Shown: positions 16,841-24,749, counted from the first letter of the stretch. The stretch: DNA of 64,000 bases from JAVVHH01 sp965199585 (GCA_965199585.1 CBDASI010000002.1:1488001-1552000); one strand, 5' to 3'. Notes: generated by a model not told the origin, from the letters alone. Numbers and translations are program-made.

Positions 16841-17853
16841 TTTGTTTTGCCCAAATCGGCTACTGCCATCGCCTGGGCGCGCAGAACCAAGTCCATCGTG
16901 TGGAGGTCCGCTTCGGCCGGAAACGGGAACGGGTCGGTGCCGAGGATCGCGCCGGCGAAGGCTTCGACCTGGTTGAGGAAGGGCGAGCGGTCGGCGCCGG
17001 GGATCGCGACCGGTTGGGTGACGCCGGTGGCGGCATCGATGAAGTCGAGCGTGCCGCCCGCGGTCTGGCCCATGGTGTCGGTGGCGATAACCTGCCCGGC
17101 GGTGCCGACGATTTCCAGGCGTCGGCGGGGCAGCGTCTCGGGGCAGTTGTAGGCGACGTGCATCTGTACCAGCACGCCGGAGCGGGAGCGGGCCATGAGT
17201 AGCGCGCCGTCCTCGACGTCGTAGCGATGCACCCGGGCCTGGCCGAAAGCGGCGACGTCGACCAGAGGTTCGCCAAGCAGCATGGCGGACAAGTCGAGCC
17301 CGTGCGGCGCGAGGTCCATCAAGGCACCGCCGCCGGCGCGCTTGCGGTCGATCCGCCAGTTGTCGCCAGCCCAGTTGGCGGGAAGCCAACAGGCATAGAC
17401 GATGCGGATGGCGGTAACGGTGCCGAGCCGGCCTTCGGCGACCAGGCCGGCCAGCGCGCGGTGGGCGGCGTGAAAGCGTTGGTCGAAGGCGGTACCGTAG
17501 CGCACGCCGGCTTGGGCGCAGGCGGCGACCATGGCTTCGGCGTCTTCCATCGTCGTGGCCATCGGCTTTTCGCACAACACCGGGATGCCGGCTTTGGCAA
17601 CGGTTTCGACCAGCCCGCGATGGGCGTCGTTGGGGGCAGCGACGTAGACGGCCTGGAGCCCCGGGGTGGCGAGAAAGGCGGCCATGTCTTCGGTGCAGGG
17701 AACGCCGAAGCGTTCGTTGGCCAACTGGCGGGAGCGCGGGTCCGGGTCGTAGCAGCCGAGGAGGTGGCCGTTGGCGGAGGCCTGGATGGCGGGGCCGACG
17801 TAATCACGGGCGACCCAGCCGCAGCCGGCGATGCCCCAACCTAGTTTCACCAT
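16837..17853 (-). CDS. Gfo/Idh/MocA family NAD(P)-dependent oxidoreductase
   Basis: 338 aa. The N-terminal Rossmann fold has 'WGIAGCGWVARDYV' (about 6-19). The family's catalytic-lysine motif EKP is 'VLCEKPMATTMEDAEA' (about 92). The C-terminal catalytic DxxxH is in 'GGALMDLAPHGLDLS' (about 172). Relatives include inositol 2-dehydrogenase and glucose-fructose oxidoreductase, which oxidise or epimerise sugars and cyclitols. Together with the inositol-phosphate synthase and the isomerase, a role in oxidising an inositol or its phosphate is plausible but not shown. It overlaps the methyltransferase by 7 bases and YcaO by 4 bases. Confidence 0.9.
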   Translation of the reverse strand: MVKLGWGIAGCGWVARDYVGPAIQASANGHLLGCYDPDPRSRQLANERFGVPCTEDMAAFLATPGLQAVYVAAPNDAHRGLVETVAKAGIPVLCEKPMATTMEDAEAMVAACAQAGVRYGTAFDQRFHAAHRALAGLVAEGRLGTVTAIRIVYACWLPANWAGDNWRIDRKRAGGGALMDLAPHGLDLSAMLLGEPLVDVAAFGQARVHRYDVEDGALLMARSRSGVLVQMHVAYNCPETLPRRRLEIVGTAGQVIATDTMGQTAGGTLDFIDAATGVTQPVAIPGADRSPFLNQVEAFAGAILGTDPFPFPAEADLHTMDLVLRAQAMAVADLGKTK

Positions 17854-18998
17854 TGGGCAGGGAGATCCACGAGTATGCGGCGGCGGACGAGGCGCTCGAG
17901 CGCCGGGTCGCCGCTGCCGGGGGACGGGGCGACGGCGTCGAGAGGACCTTCGGCGCGGTCGGGGTAGGAGGCGAGGGGACCGTATTCGGTCTGATAGCGC
18001 GGGGAGGGCCAGGCTATCAGGCCGTCCTGGTAAAGAGGGTTGCGGCGCAGCTTGGCGCCGGGCGCAGGCATGGCGAGGCCACCGGTGACGGCGCGGGTTT
18101 GCGGTGCGCGCGAGGCGAGCGAGATGGCGGCAGCGGTGGCCAGGGCTGCCGGATCGGCTTCGGCGGGAACGATGCCGCCGAGCAGGGCGCCGGTGAGGAC
18201 CGCGTCGTCATACAGGCGGGGGGCGTCGAAAAGGGCAGCGTATTGGGCGGGGGCTAGAGGCGCGCCGGAGGAAAGATTGTCGACCAGGGCATTGTGGGCG
18301 TGACCGACAAGGATGGGGCCGGTAGCGACGCGGCGCATCTCGGTGGCGATCTGCGGCTTCTGCGGCAGGAAGTAGAAGGCGTCGTGACAGAACAGCAGGT
18401 CGGCAGCCCGGTCCGGCAGCGGCCAGGGTTGGGCGGCGTCGAAGCAGACGAGGCGGGCTTGCGGGGCGACGAAGCGGCGGGCGAGCCACAACTTGGCGAA
18501 CACCACGTCGGCACCGGTGACCTTAGGGCAGAAACGAGCGAACTCACGCAGGAAATGGCCGGCGCCGCAGGCGAGCTCGAAAACGCTGGCCGGGTCGGTC
18601 CAGTGGGCTTCGGCAAGAGCGAGGCCGGAGAGGAAGGTGGGGTCGGACCAGCGATGGGCGAAATAAGTGCCGACGCCACCGAAGGCGAGACGGTCCATGG
18701 CGTCGCGGAAGCTGATCCGGTCCGCCATCGCCACGACCCGGCGCCGTTCCTCGCGCGAGGCCGGTGGGGTGCGGGCCCAGTCGTCCTGATCGCCGAGGAG
18801 GAGGGCGAGGGCCTCGTCCGGGCGGCCTTCGTCGAGCTCGAACAACGTGTCGGCAATCAGCGCGTCGCGGCCGGTGCGGAGAAAGGGTATCCCGTCGACC
18901 ACGGGCCAACGTTCCCCGTTGGCCGCGAGCGAGTGCGGCGTTTCGACATGCAGCACCTGCCGCGAGAGCGGGCTCAGCAAACCGGACGACTCGATCAA
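17847..18998 (-). CDS. Class I SAM-dependent methyltransferase
   Basis: 383 aa. SAM motif I is 'VFELACGAGHFLREFARF' (about residue 136), followed by the acidic strand 'ARLVCFDAAQPWPLPDRAAD' and 'DLLFCHDAFYFLPQ'. The N-terminus carries 'ERWPVVDGIPFLRTG' (about 28-43), resembling the end of a Trm112-like zinc-ribbon domain (yPv.dGIP) but without its cysteines. The C-terminal about 130 residues are not recognised. It is likely to methylate an O or N of the pathway's product. Overlaps of 4 bases with the upstream gene and 7 with the downstream gene show coupled translation. Confidence 0.8.
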   Translation of the reverse strand: MIESSGLLSPLSRQVLHVETPHSLAANGERWPVVDGIPFLRTGRDALIADTLFELDEGRPDEALALLLGDQDDWARTPPASREERRRVVAMADRISFRDAMDRLAFGGVGTYFAHRWSDPTFLSGLALAEAHWTDPASVFELACGAGHFLREFARFCPKVTGADVVFAKLWLARRFVAPQARLVCFDAAQPWPLPDRAADLLFCHDAFYFLPQKPQIATEMRRVATGPILVGHAHNALVDNLSSGAPLAPAQYAALFDAPRLYDDAVLTGALLGGIVPAEADPAALATAAAISLASRAPQTRAVTGGLAMPAPGAKLRRNPLYQDGLIAWPSPRYQTEYGPLASYPDRAEGPLDAVAPSPGSGDPALERLVRRRILVDLPAQW

Positions 18999-19906
18999 AC
19001 CAGCCCCGATTCCCTGAGCACGCCGTAATGGAAGGCCTGGACGGGGCCGACATGAACGAGATCGAGATCCTCGAGCGCCTGGGCGGTGCGGAATTGCGCG
19101 ACCTGATCGTAATGCCGCATCTGCAGCACGCGGTCGATCACGTCGGCAGCGTTGAAGGCGCGGCCGACCGGGGTTTCGGCGGTGCCGATCTCACCCAGGG
19201 CCGCCCGGGTGGTCGCGGCCAGGGCAACGGGCAAGGTCGCCAACTCGCGGGCGAACAAGGTCTGCATGATGGGACCCAGATGGTCACCGAGCAGGATCTC
19301 ACCGGCGAAGCCGCTATCGGGCAGGTGAGCGTTGTGCAGGTGGTGCGCCATGCCGGCGAGGAACGCGGTCGCCGGGTCGGCATCGTAGCGGGGCGCCAGG
19401 ATGCAGGCCAGCACGGCCACGATCATGCAGTGATCGCCGTGACCTTCGGGCGGCTCGAGCACGATCCGCGGCTTGCCGGGGCAGGTGGCACCGGCGCGGG
19501 GCTGGCGGATTAGGGCTTCGGCGAAAGCAGGTGCCGGGTTGGCCGAAAGCGGCGTGGGCAGATGATGGCGGAGGGTGTTGGCGAGGCCGGGATCGATGAT
19601 GCCGGCCATCTCGTCGAACCCACGTTGCAGGATCGCATCGGCATCGGATGTCGAGATACCGGCGCCTTCCAGCACGAACCGGTCGATACCGCCGAGACGG
19701 CAAGCGGCACTTGCAGCGGCCGTGCAGGCAAAGGCGACGGAGTCGATCGGCTGGCCCGCGGCCAACGCACCCCAACAACGACGAAAAAGTCGAGTTGCGA
19801 GACTGTCCGGACTGGACGCATCCCGCAGCCGCTTCAGATCGCCGAGTTCGGCGGCAAGACCGGTCAGGCCAACGAGCGACGCCTGACCGGGTAGTGCGTC
19901 GGGCAT
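18995..19906 (-). CDS. Atypical HD-domain-like protein (303 aa)
   Basis: Not a clear match to a named family. The middle carries 'GHGDHCMIVAVLACIL' (about 153), 'LAGMAHHLHNAHLPD' (about 180) and 'FNAADVIDRVLQM' (about 250). Order and spacing resemble the H...HD...D metal ligands of HD-domain phosphohydrolases and oxygenases, but the central HD is replaced by HH and followed by HN. The N-terminal half is helical and Ala-rich with no motif. In this operon it could dephosphorylate inositol phosphate or act as a metal oxygenase, but that is speculation. It starts 3 bases after the synthase gene, with GAGG eight bases before ATG. Confidence 0.6.
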   Translation of the reverse strand: MPDALPGQASLVGLTGLAAELGDLKRLRDASSPDSLATRLFRRCWGALAAGQPIDSVAFACTAAASAACRLGGIDRFVLEGAGISTSDADAILQRGFDEMAGIIDPGLANTLRHHLPTPLSANPAPAFAEALIRQPRAGATCPGKPRIVLEPPEGHGDHCMIVAVLACILAPRYDADPATAFLAGMAHHLHNAHLPDSGFAGEILLGDHLGPIMQTLFARELATLPVALAATTRAALGEIGTAETPVGRAFNAADVIDRVLQMRHYDQVAQFRTAQALEDLDLVHVGPVQAFHYGVLRESGLV

Positions 19907-19909
19907 CGT

Positions 19910-21121
19910 TTAGGCCTCGGCGAACCAGTCCATCAGCACCCGCTCCTGAGCGGGAAAGCTGTGCTCTTCGCGACGGCCAGCACGGGTCATCGGCGCCTTG
20001 AAGAAGATGCCGAGCTGCTCCTGTATGCCGCCCTGGCCACGCTGGTGAGCGAGATCGAGGATGCGGGCGATCTCGATGACGAGCGGCGCCGCCAGAATGC
20101 TGTCACGGCAGAGGAAGTTGACCTTCATCTGCATCTTCTGGCCGAGGAAGCCGACCAGGTCGATGTTGTCCCAGGCTTCCTTGTTGTCGCCGCGGGGCTT
20201 GTAGTAGCGGATGTCGACGAGGTGATCCTCGACCTTGTAGCCAAGGATATCGTCGAGCACGGAACCCTTGGTATTGAGCTTGCTCTTCAAGCTATCCGGA
20301 TTGTCGAGCGCCAGGCCATCGCGGTTGCCGAGGATGTTGGTGCTGAACCAGCCTTCGACGAACAGCGAACGGCTTTTGAATGCCGGGGCGAGCACCGTCT
20401 TAATGAACGTCTGGCCGGTCTTGCCGTCCTTGCCGGCGACCGGGACGTTCTCGCGCTCAGCCATCTGGGTCAGCGCGGGAATATCGGCGGCGAGGCTCGG
20501 CGTGAAGTTGCCGTAGGGGACGCCCTCGGCGATGGCGGCGTAGGCATAGAGCATCGCCGGGCTTATCACCGGGTCGCTGCTGTCGAGGCCGCGCTCGAAG
20601 CCATCGGTGGTGCGGAGCGCCGGCGATGCCATGTCCGGCCAACGCTCGACGGAGGCGAGGTTTATCATGACGACGTTGTTGATGCCGGTCTTCTCGCGAT
20701 GGTTGCGGATGTCGTCGCGGATGCGGTTGACCGCCTCACGGTGCGACCCGGCAGCGAATTTGTTCGCGCCATCGACGTTGCGGCAGAAATCGACGCTGCC
20801 GACGGCCGGCCAGGGCTTCATCGCCTCCAGAGCCGGCGCGACGATGTCAGCTTGATCGCGGTCCAGCACGCGGTGCTCGCGGACGGCGTCGTTCAAGTTC
20901 TCGCCATGAAGATCCCAGCCGGCGAAGTGCAGGTTGCGATACTGGGCGATGCCAGCCACGCCCACCTGAGCCAGCGGCAAACCGGCCATGTCGTTGGATC
21001 CTGCCCGGAGCATCTCGATGCCTGCGGCAGCGGTGCTGGCGACGGCGCCACCGAGCCCAACCACAAGAACACCAACTCGCCGACCCGTAGTCGCTGCGTC
21101 CAGCCCGCTATCAGGCATCAT
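19910..21121 (-). CDS. ino1: myo-Inositol-1-phosphate (inositol-3-phosphate) synthase
   Basis: 403 aa. It converts D-glucose 6-phosphate to 1D-myo-inositol 3-phosphate with NAD+. The NAD-binding motif is 'VLVVGLGGAVASTAAAG' (about 18-34). The family core 'VAGKDGKTGQTFIKTVLAP' lies near 227, followed by 'FSTNILGNRDGLALDNPDSL' and 'GYKVEDHLVDIRYY'. Length suits the bacterial type (shorter than the about 510-aa eukaryotic enzyme). The enzyme is uncommon in proteobacteria. It is the first of eight coupled genes, so the operon presumably consumes an inositol phosphate. Two consecutive ATG codons occur at the start; the first is used here. Confidence 0.93.
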   Translation of the reverse strand: MMPDSGLDAATTGRRVGVLVVGLGGAVASTAAAGIEMLRAGSNDMAGLPLAQVGVAGIAQYRNLHFAGWDLHGENLNDAVREHRVLDRDQADIVAPALEAMKPWPAVGSVDFCRNVDGANKFAAGSHREAVNRIRDDIRNHREKTGINNVVMINLASVERWPDMASPALRTTDGFERGLDSSDPVISPAMLYAYAAIAEGVPYGNFTPSLAADIPALTQMAERENVPVAGKDGKTGQTFIKTVLAPAFKSRSLFVEGWFSTNILGNRDGLALDNPDSLKSKLNTKGSVLDDILGYKVEDHLVDIRYYKPRGDNKEAWDNIDLVGFLGQKMQMKVNFLCRDSILAAPLVIEIARILDLAHQRGQGGIQEQLGIFFKAPMTRAGRREEHSFPAQERVLMDWFAEA

Positions 21122-21177
21122 TGTTTCATCCGATTATGGCACGACAGACCGTGCCGTTTGTTAGAGGCGATAGACAT
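21118..21177 (-). CDS. Possible 19-aa leader ORF overlapping the ino1 start
   Basis: ATG at 21177 opens 'MSIASNKRHGLSCHNRMKQ', whose TGA overlaps the first ATG of the inositol-phosphate synthase in the ATGA pattern used throughout this operon. It contains three Ser and one Cys. The ribosome site is weak, and the ORF could be chance. It would act as a coupling/attenuation leader or, much less likely, a substrate of the YcaO enzyme. A second 17-codon ORF (21240-21187) with a better GGAG lies just before it in the same frame. Confidence 0.2.
   Translation of the reverse strand: MSIASNKRHGLSCHNRMKQ
21138..21155 (-). promoter_or_regulatory. Inverted repeat GGCACG-N6-CGTGCC upstream of ino1
   Basis: A perfect 6-bp GC-rich inverted repeat lies 17 bases before the first gene of the eight-gene operon, inside the possible leader ORF. 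As RNA it would form a stem-loop close to the ribosome site; as DNA it could be an operator. No matching factor is known to me. Confidence 0.3.
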
Positions 21178-21323
21178 GGGAGCATCTCAGAGGATGAGAA
21201 GCGCATAATCCTTGCGCCCACTCTCCGGGCCGGCAACCATTTCAATCACTCCACCGTGAGGCGAACACCCGCTCGCCGCATCCATTCAAAATTGCCGCTG
21301 TCCGTGGCAATATTGCGGCGCAG

Positions 21324-21707
21324 TTACGGCATCCTGTCGCGCATGTCAGCACCCCGCTCACCTTCTTCGAGGTCGGAGTCGACCAATGCGTCCATGTGGA
21401 CCGAGTGATCGCCCCCATGGTGCAGGATATCCTGCTCGCGATCGCCCTGCGTGCGGTCCGACACAACCACGCGGGTCAGCTTCTCGCTGGCGGCAACCTT
21501 CGTCGCTGCCTCGATGGCCTCGTCGATGCCCATCGGCTGGCCGTCCGGCCGCATCGGGCGCGTCGTCTGATCGGGATGGCCGGTCAGGATGATCGAGACG
21601 ACGGTCTTCTTTGGCTCGTCCTCGTCGAACCGATGTAGCACGACGACGTGACGGCCCGGCCCGGTCGGAATCGGGTCGTGCGGCGCCAAACGAATGATGT
21701 CGGTCAT
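21324..21707 (-). CDS. Hypothetical protein (127 aa)
   Basis: No family recognised. The protein is soluble and rich in acidic residues and histidines, with 'GRHVVVLHRFDEDEPKKTVV' in the N-terminal part and 'MGIDEAIEAATKVAASEKLT' in the middle. The C-terminal tail contains 'HHGGDHSVHMD' and ends in acidic/Arg-rich sequence. A ribosome site GGAG lies six bases before ATG at 21707, which supports a real gene over longer upstream readings. It is divergent from the next gene (81 bases between starts) and 202 bases upstream of the inositol operon on the same strand. Confidence 0.6.
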   Translation of the reverse strand: MTDIIRLAPHDPIPTGPGRHVVVLHRFDEDEPKKTVVSIILTGHPDQTTRPMRPDGQPMGIDEAIEAATKVAASEKLTRVVVSDRTQGDREQDILHHGGDHSVHMDALVDSDLEEGERGADMRDRMP

Positions 21708-21788
21708 GTGGGTCTCCTCACACTCACAACGGCGGTGCGCGACATACGTTTCCTGCAACCATCGAGCGCGAGGCGGCGTTGGGCGGAG

Positions 21789-22121
21789 ATGAGCGATAAA
21801 TCCGGCATGAACGACACATCGAACCAGGATGGCGGGGCCGACGAACGGCACGAGGCAGCCCGGCACATGGCCGAGGCGGCATTGCGCGCGGAAGCGGCCG
21901 GCGATACTGCGCAAGCCGAGTCGCTGCTGGACCAAGCCGAGCGGACCGATCCGGACGCCGTGGTCGATGTCGTGTCCGAGCAGTCCGACATGCCGATGCC
22001 CGCAATCGACGACGATACCGAGCTGTCCGTCGAGAGCGAGACGGTCCAGCCGGGCAGCGACGCGCCCTCGCGGGCCGGCATCACGGGCGGCGGCAGCGGG
22101 GCGGACAACCAGGGTCTCTAG
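21789..22121 (+). CDS. Hypothetical acidic protein (110 aa)
   Basis: No family recognised. The N-terminal half contains a helical 'EAARHMAEAALRAEAAGDTA' followed by 'AESLLDQAERTDPDAVVDVV', which looks like one TPR-like helix pair. The C-terminal half is low-complexity, acidic and probably disordered. ATG at 21789 has GGAG immediately before it (too close), so the ATG at 21807 may be the true start. The htpG gene follows 71 bases downstream. Confidence 0.45.
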   Translation: MSDKSGMNDTSNQDGGADERHEAARHMAEAALRAEAAGDTAQAESLLDQAERTDPDAVVDVVSEQSDMPMPAIDDDTELSVESETVQPGSDAPSRAGITGGGSGADNQGL

Positions 22122-22192
22122 CCACTTTCGCCGGTTGAAACGCCGGGGGGTTCGTTCGCATATTCCCGCCTCCACTCCATAGGGATGCGACG

Positions 22193-24097
22193 ATGGGCGA
22201 GACGACGTCAGGTGAGACAACGTCAGGTGAAATGGCGGGGGGTCATACTCAGCCGCCGGAGCAGCATGCATTCAGCGCGGAAGTGGGGCGGTTGCTCGAC
22301 CTAGTCGTGCACTCGCTTTACTCCGAACGTGAGATCTTCCTGCGTGAACTCGTCGCCAACGCTGCCGACGCGACGGACCGCCGCCGTTTCGAGGCGCTGA
22401 CCGATACGTCGCTCGCGCTGCCGGCGGATGCCAAGCTGCGGATCGTGCCGGACAAGGACGCACGCACGATCCTGATCGAGGATAACGGCGTCGGCATGGA
22501 CAAGGGCGAGCTGGTCGCCAACCTCGGCACCATTGCCCGCTCCGGCACCCGCGCCTTCGGCGAGTCGCTGCCCAAGGGCAGCGATGACAAGGAGAAGGAT
22601 AAGGTCAGCCTCATCGGCCAATTCGGCGTCGGCTTCTATGCCGCGTTCATGGTAGCCGACCGGGTGGAGGTCACCAGCCGCCGCGTCGGGTCGGACGAAG
22701 CCTGGGTGTGGGCAAGCGAAGGCGGCGGCAGTTTTACGCTGACGCCAGGCGAGCGCGCGGAGCCGGGGACGTCGATCCTGCTGCACATCAAAGAGGATGC
22801 TGGCGAGTTCCTCGAGCCGATCCGCCTCGAGACGATCGTGCGGAAGTGGGCCGATCACATCACCATCCCGATCGTCATCGCCACCGATGGCGAAGACAAG
22901 CCGGCCAACGAGGGCACCGCGCTATGGCGCAAGTCCAAGTCCGAGGTGACGGAAGACCAACATAAGGAGTTCTACCGGCACGTCGCGAAAGCGTGGGACG
23001 AGCCGTGGGCGACGCTGCATTGGCGGGCCGAGGGGGCGATCGAGTATTCGGCGCTGCTGTATATTCCCGGTAGCCGCCCGTTCGACGCGGTCGAGGGCCA
23101 GCGGGACAGCCGGGTGCGGCTGCACGTGCGACGGATGTTCATCACCGATGACGCCGGGTTGTTGCCGCCGTGGGCGCGTTTCGTGCAAGGCGTGGTCGAT
23201 ACCGAGGACCTGCCGCTTAACGTGAGCCGCGAGATGCTGCAGACGACACCGGTGCTGGCGCGCATCCGCAAGGCGGTGACCAACCGCGTGCTGAGCGAGT
23301 TGAAGACGCGGTCGGCCGATGCGGAGAGCTACGAGAAGTTCTGGACCGAGTTCGGGCCGGTGCTGAAGGAGGGCGTGTGGGACGACGCGGAGCACCGCAA
23401 GGAAGTCGCGGCGCTGATGCGGTTCCGCAGCTCGGCCGACCTCGATCCCAAGACGGGGGGCTGGACCAGCCTGGCCGACTACGTCACCCGCATGAAGGAC
23501 GGGCAGGAGGCGATCTACACGCTGTCGGGCGACGATGCGCCGGCGTTGGCGAAGTCGCCGCAGCTCGAGGGCTTCCGGGCGCGCGGCATCGAGGTGCTGT
23601 TCCTGACGGATCCGGTGGATAGCTTCTGGCCGGATCGGCTGGGCGAGTGGGACGGCAAGAAGATCCGCAGCGTGACGCAGGGTGCCGAGGATCTCGCCAA
23701 GCTGGCGCCGGAGCACACGCCCGAGGGCGAGCCGGCGGACACGACCAAGCTGATCGAAGCGGTCAAGGCCGCGTTGGCCGAAGGGGCGATGGACGTGCGC
23801 ACCACGGACCGGTTGGTCGACAGCGCGGTGGTGCTGGCAGCGGCCGGGTTCGGGCCGGACTTGCAGATGCAGCGGCTAATGCGGCGCAGCGGCAAGCCCG
23901 GCATGTCGATGCCGCCGACGCTCGAGCTAAACCCGCGGCACCCGTTGATCCGTCGCCTGGCGGAACGGGCGGATGCCGGTGAGGACGTCAGCGAAGCGGC
24001 GCATACGCTGATGGATTTGGCGCGGGTGCAAGATGGCGACATGCCGGTCGATCCGGCGGCGTTCGCGCGCCGGGTCACGGCGGCGCTGGCGGGCTGA
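22193..24097 (+). CDS. htpG: Chaperone HtpG (Hsp90)
   Basis: 634 aa, typical length. The GHKL ATPase domain has 'EIFLRELVANAADATDRRRF' (about 45-64), 'EDNGVGMDKGELVANLGTIA' and 'LIGQFGVGFYAAFMVAD'. The middle domain has 'DDAGLLPPWARFVQGVVD' and 'NVSREMLQTTPVLARIRKAV'. HtpG is a cytoplasmic ATP-dependent chaperone. The first 23 or so residues are an unusual extension containing a tandem 'GETTSGETTSGE' encoded by two 15-bp repeats; the conserved fold begins at 'EQHAFSAEVGRLLDL'. The ATG has AGGGA seven bases upstream. Confidence 0.96.
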   Translation: MGETTSGETTSGEMAGGHTQPPEQHAFSAEVGRLLDLVVHSLYSEREIFLRELVANAADATDRRRFEALTDTSLALPADAKLRIVPDKDARTILIEDNGVGMDKGELVANLGTIARSGTRAFGESLPKGSDDKEKDKVSLIGQFGVGFYAAFMVADRVEVTSRRVGSDEAWVWASEGGGSFTLTPGERAEPGTSILLHIKEDAGEFLEPIRLETIVRKWADHITIPIVIATDGEDKPANEGTALWRKSKSEVTEDQHKEFYRHVAKAWDEPWATLHWRAEGAIEYSALLYIPGSRPFDAVEGQRDSRVRLHVRRMFITDDAGLLPPWARFVQGVVDTEDLPLNVSREMLQTTPVLARIRKAVTNRVLSELKTRSADAESYEKFWTEFGPVLKEGVWDDAEHRKEVAALMRFRSSADLDPKTGGWTSLADYVTRMKDGQEAIYTLSGDDAPALAKSPQLEGFRARGIEVLFLTDPVDSFWPDRLGEWDGKKIRSVTQGAEDLAKLAPEHTPEGEPADTTKLIEAVKAALAEGAMDVRTTDRLVDSAVVLAAAGFGPDLQMQRLMRRSGKPGMSMPPTLELNPRHPLIRRLAERADAGEDVSEAAHTLMDLARVQDGDMPVDPAAFARRVTAALAG

Positions 24098-24104
24098 GGC
24101 AGGC

Positions 24105-24132
24105 AGCCAGGCGGCTAATTGGTCGCCTGGCT
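24105..24132. terminator. Stem-loop between convergent htpG and creA
   Basis: AGCCAGGCG (24105-24113) and CGCCTGGCT (24124-24132) make a perfect 9-bp stem with a 10-base loop. It starts 8 bases after the htpG stop, and its right arm lies in the last codons of creA. There is no clear T-run, but position and symmetry suit a shared bidirectional terminator. Confidence 0.5.
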
Positions 24133-24597
24133 GGTTACCGGAACGGCGCTGACGGCGTTGTATGGACTGCCTCCGGGCGAGAGCGCCTTGGTGGACCAGA
24201 CCAAGTAGACCAACACCTGCTTGTCCTTGTCCCACATGCGGGAGACACGGATCTCCTTGAACAGCCAGTTGGCCGAGGTTCCGAAGACGACCTCGTTGTC
24301 CGGCAGTTTGGGCGGCAAGGTCACCGTGCCGGTCGCGCGGCAGGCGATGCTGAATCGGCTGGGGTCGGTCGCCAGGCCGATAGAGCCCTTTATGCCACCA
24401 GTCTCGGCGCGCGAAACGTAGCAGCTGACGCCGCCGACCTTGGGATCGTCATAGCGATCGACGACGATCTGATCGTTCTTGCCGACGAGACGGAACGTGG
24501 TGCTGACGTCGCCCACGCGGGTCGGCGCATCGGACGCAGCGATGGCAGCCGTGGCCGACAGCAACGCGGTCAGGAAACCCAAGCCGGCTAGCCTCAT
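24115..24597 (-). CDS. creA: CreA family periplasmic protein
   Basis: 160 aa with a signal peptide (about residues 1-20, cleavage after 'AAIA'). The mature part matches CreA: 'VGDVSTTFRLVGKNDQIVVD' (about 28-47), 'DPKVGGVSCYVSRAETGG' and 'SIACRATGTVTLP'. Two conserved Cys in the mature part may form a disulfide. The molecular role of CreA is not established. It is convergent with htpG and divergent from the LuxR-type regulator. Confidence 0.9.
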   Translation of the reverse strand: MRLAGLGFLTALLSATAAIAASDAPTRVGDVSTTFRLVGKNDQIVVDRYDDPKVGGVSCYVSRAETGGIKGSIGLATDPSRFSIACRATGTVTLPPKLPDNEVVFGTSANWLFKEIRVSRMWDKDKQVLVYLVWSTKALSPGGSPYNAVSAVPVTSQATN

Positions 24598-24749
24598 GAA
24601 CTTTCCTTTCCCGAACCGTGGAGGTTACGCCTCGGATCGGCGCCGGTTGCAGTTTGCAGTTTGCGAGATTGGGTGATGCAGCAAGCGGCGGGACCGACCA
24701 TATAGTGTCACATGAAGCTGACGATGCCTGCGTGCGGAGTTCTATACTG

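Noticed and set aside
18995..19906. Assignment of the HD-like protein as inositol oxygenase
   Set aside because: The central HD is HH and the overall sequence does not show the other inositol-oxygenase ligands or substrate-binding motifs that I know.
12488..21121. A canonical mycothiol or bacillithiol operon
   Set aside because: The cysteine ligase (MshC/BshC) and MshD are absent and unrelated enzymes (YcaO, Gfo/Idh, isomerase) are present; only a partial analogy is kept.
12488..21121. A standard RiPP (peptide natural product) cluster around YcaO
   Set aside because: No leader-binding or E1-like partner, protease or exporter and no convincing precursor gene; the two mini-ORFs upstream are too weakly supported.
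22199..22228. CRISPR or binding-site array at the htpG start
   Set aside because: Two directly abutting coding repeats only.
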